Source: Pseudomonadota bacterium
Lineage (GTDB): Bacteria; Pseudomonadota; Gammaproteobacteria; Steroidobacterales; Steroidobacteraceae
NCBI GenBank assembly: GCA_023391815.1
Contig: JAEWAF010000095.1
Coordinates: 1-64,000 of the forward strand
Reading direction: 5' to 3'
DNA: 64,000 bases
The notes beneath the pieces are model-generated. The model made no database searches. It worked only from the letters and a program-made list of their open reading frames with translations, and had not been told where the DNA came from. The position numbers and the translations under genes were made by a program. This document shows positions 62,845 to 64,000 of this stretch, in pieces (position 1 is the stretch's first letter; each line of letters begins with the position of its first letter).

Positions 62845-64000
62845 ATGAAGATTTATCTGGTCGGTGGCGCGGTCCGCGACGAGCTGCTCGGCCTGGCCGT
62901 GCGTGAGCGCGACTGGGTCGTGGTGGGCGCGCGCCCCGAGGATCTGCTCGCTCAAGGCTTCAAACCGGTGGGCAAGGACTTCCCGGTGTTCCTGCATCCG
63001 CAGACCAGCGAGGAGTACGCGCTGGCTCGTACCGAACGCAAGACGGGGCCCGGCTATCGCGGCTTCGACACCATGTTCTCGCCCGACGTGACGCTCGAGC
63101 AGGACCTCGAGCGTCGCGGCCTGTCCATCAACGCGATCGCACGCGACGAGGCCACCGGCGAGCTGGTCGATCCCTTCCACGGTCAACGCGATCTGCAAGA
63201 GCGCTGGCTGCGGCACGTCTCGCCGGCGTTCGTCGAAGACCCTGTTCGGGTCCTGCGTCTCGCGCGATTCGCCGCCCGGTTCGCGCCACTCGGTTTTCGA
63301 GTCGCGCCCGAAACCATGGCGTTGCTGAGAGAAATCGCCGCACGCGGTGAGCTCGATGCGCTCGTGTCGGAGCGCGTGTGGCAGGAAACGCAGCGCGCCC
63401 TGGAAATGCCAGCGCCCAGGCAGTTCTTCGAAGTGCTCCGCGCGGGGAACGCGTTGCCAGTGATCTTCCCCGAGATCGATGCGCTGTTCGGTGTCCCGCA
63501 GCCCGAGCAATGGCACCCGGAGATCGATACGGGCGTGCACACGATGATGGTGCTCGATCAAGCGGCCAGGCTGAGCGAAGACCCGGTGGTTCGATTCGCC
63601 GCGCTCACTCACGATCTTGGCAAGGCGACGACGCCGACTCACGAGTTGCCCCGGCACATCGCGCACGAAGAAAGAGGCGTCGGCATCGTCGAGAAATTGT
63701 GCGATCGCCTGCGCATTCCGAATGCTTATCGCGAGCTCGGCGTGCTGGTCTCTCGATATCACCTGCACATGCACAAGGTCGCGGAACTGCGCCCGAAGAC
63801 CCTGCTGGAGTTGCTGGAGAGTCTCGATGCGTTCCGACGCCCGGCGCGATTCGAACAGTTTCTGCTCGCATGCGAAGCGGATGCGCGCGGTCGCAAAGGG
63901 CTCGAACAGCGAGATTATCCGCAGCCGGAATATTTACGTCGCGCGCGCGAAGTGGCTGCGAGCGTGACACTGAGCGCCGAGGAACGAGCAGGACTGCAAG
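62845..64000 (+). CDS. cca: Cca, multifunctional CCA-adding tRNA nucleotidyltransferase (C-terminus beyond the window)
   Basis: The first 385 codons are in the window. They match gammaproteobacterial Cca closely: GGAVRDELLG, FPVFLHPQTSEEYALARTERK, RRGLSINAIA, EDPVRVLRLARFAARF, and an HD phosphohydrolase domain with THDLGK. It adds CCA to tRNA 3' ends and the HD domain has phosphatase and phosphodiesterase activity. The catalytic acid pair, DxD in E. coli (Asp21, Asp23), reads Glu21-Arg-Asp23 here (GAG at 62905-62907). Everything else looks normal. Confidence 0.95.
   Translation, partial: MKIYLVGGAVRDELLGLAVRERDWVVVGARPEDLLAQGFKPVGKDFPVFLHPQTSEEYALARTERKTGPGYRGFDTMFSPDVTLEQDLERRGLSINAIARDEATGELVDPFHGQRDLQERWLRHVSPAFVEDPVRVLRLARFAARFAPLGFRVAPETMALLREIAARGELDALVSERVWQETQRALEMPAPRQFFEVLRAGNALPVIFPEIDALFGVPQPEQWHPEIDTGVHTMMVLDQAARLSEDPVVRFAALTHDLGKATTPTHELPRHIAHEERGVGIVEKLCDRLRIPNAYRELGVLVSRYHLHMHKVAELRPKTLLELLESLDAFRRPARFEQFLLACEADARGRKGLEQRDYPQPEYLRRAREVAASVTLSAEERAGLQ

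Overview
The window reads as chromosomal DNA of a GC-rich gammaproteobacterium, probably from the Steroidobacter/Nevskia/Xanthomonas side of the class. This is inferred from the split B12-dependent ribonucleotide reductase (NrdJa plus NrdJb), the multifunctional Cca enzyme of gammaproteobacterial type, the periplasmic and lipoprotein repertoire, and the GlyGly-CTERM-like protein tail. I see no rRNA, tRNA, CRISPR array, IS element or prophage. Nearly all long ORFs antisense to the genes listed are high-GC shadows.

Layout. 1-9.6 kb is housekeeping and envelope: htpG with a sigma32-type promoter, an orphan ParA-like ATPase, ppnN coupled to an uncharacterised Cys-motif protein, an L,D-transpeptidase, a small lipoprotein and mltD. 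An 885-bp gene-poor stretch follows. 10.5-29.8 kb is a glucuronoxylan and xylose utilisation locus: two GH3 beta-xylosidase/glucosidase-type enzymes, a hexuronate-type MFS carrier, ManD, a SASA acetyl esterase, GH67 alpha-glucuronidase, a LacI regulator, a XylE-type carrier and the oxidative xylose pathway genes xylX-, xylB-, xylC- and xylD-like. Three near-identical palindromes (TGRTARCGNTAYCA) lie upstream of its transcription units and probably bind the LacI protein. The last Weimberg enzyme, alpha-ketoglutarate semialdehyde dehydrogenase, is not in the window.

30-34.4 kb holds an alkaline-phosphatase-fold enzyme, a membrane-anchored C13 (legumain/GPI8-like) peptidase, a DUF2459 lipoprotein and a double-BON protein.

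34.4-46.4 kb is the most interesting part: a tightly packed ten-gene minus-strand operon divergent from an RpiR regulator. In transcription order it encodes a class II aldolase homologue that has lost two zinc ligands, a PfkB kinase, a free-standing lipoyl domain, a fused E1 alpha-beta thiamine enzyme, an LsrF-type thiolase, an LsrE/Rpe-type epimerase, a RhaD-like aldolase fused to a short-chain dehydrogenase, a D-lyxose-isomerase-type cupin, an unassigned 392-aa protein and a sugar porter. I know of no described pathway with this composition. It looks like a catabolic route for a pentose or related sugar ending in an AI-2-like diketone phosphate and CoA thiolysis.

46.4-64 kb holds a TRIC channel, a Fic protein with a substituted Fic motif, a winged-helix-like C-terminus and a palindrome-dense promoter, an EEP-family hydrolase, nrdJa/nrdJb with NrdR and DnaA boxes, a DegQ/MucD protease, a very large Calx-beta secreted protein, a cueR-copA copper operon with a tandem Cys-pair repeat, a Gly/Cys-tailed protein, a lipoprotein aminopeptidase and the start of cca, whose catalytic DxD reads ExD.
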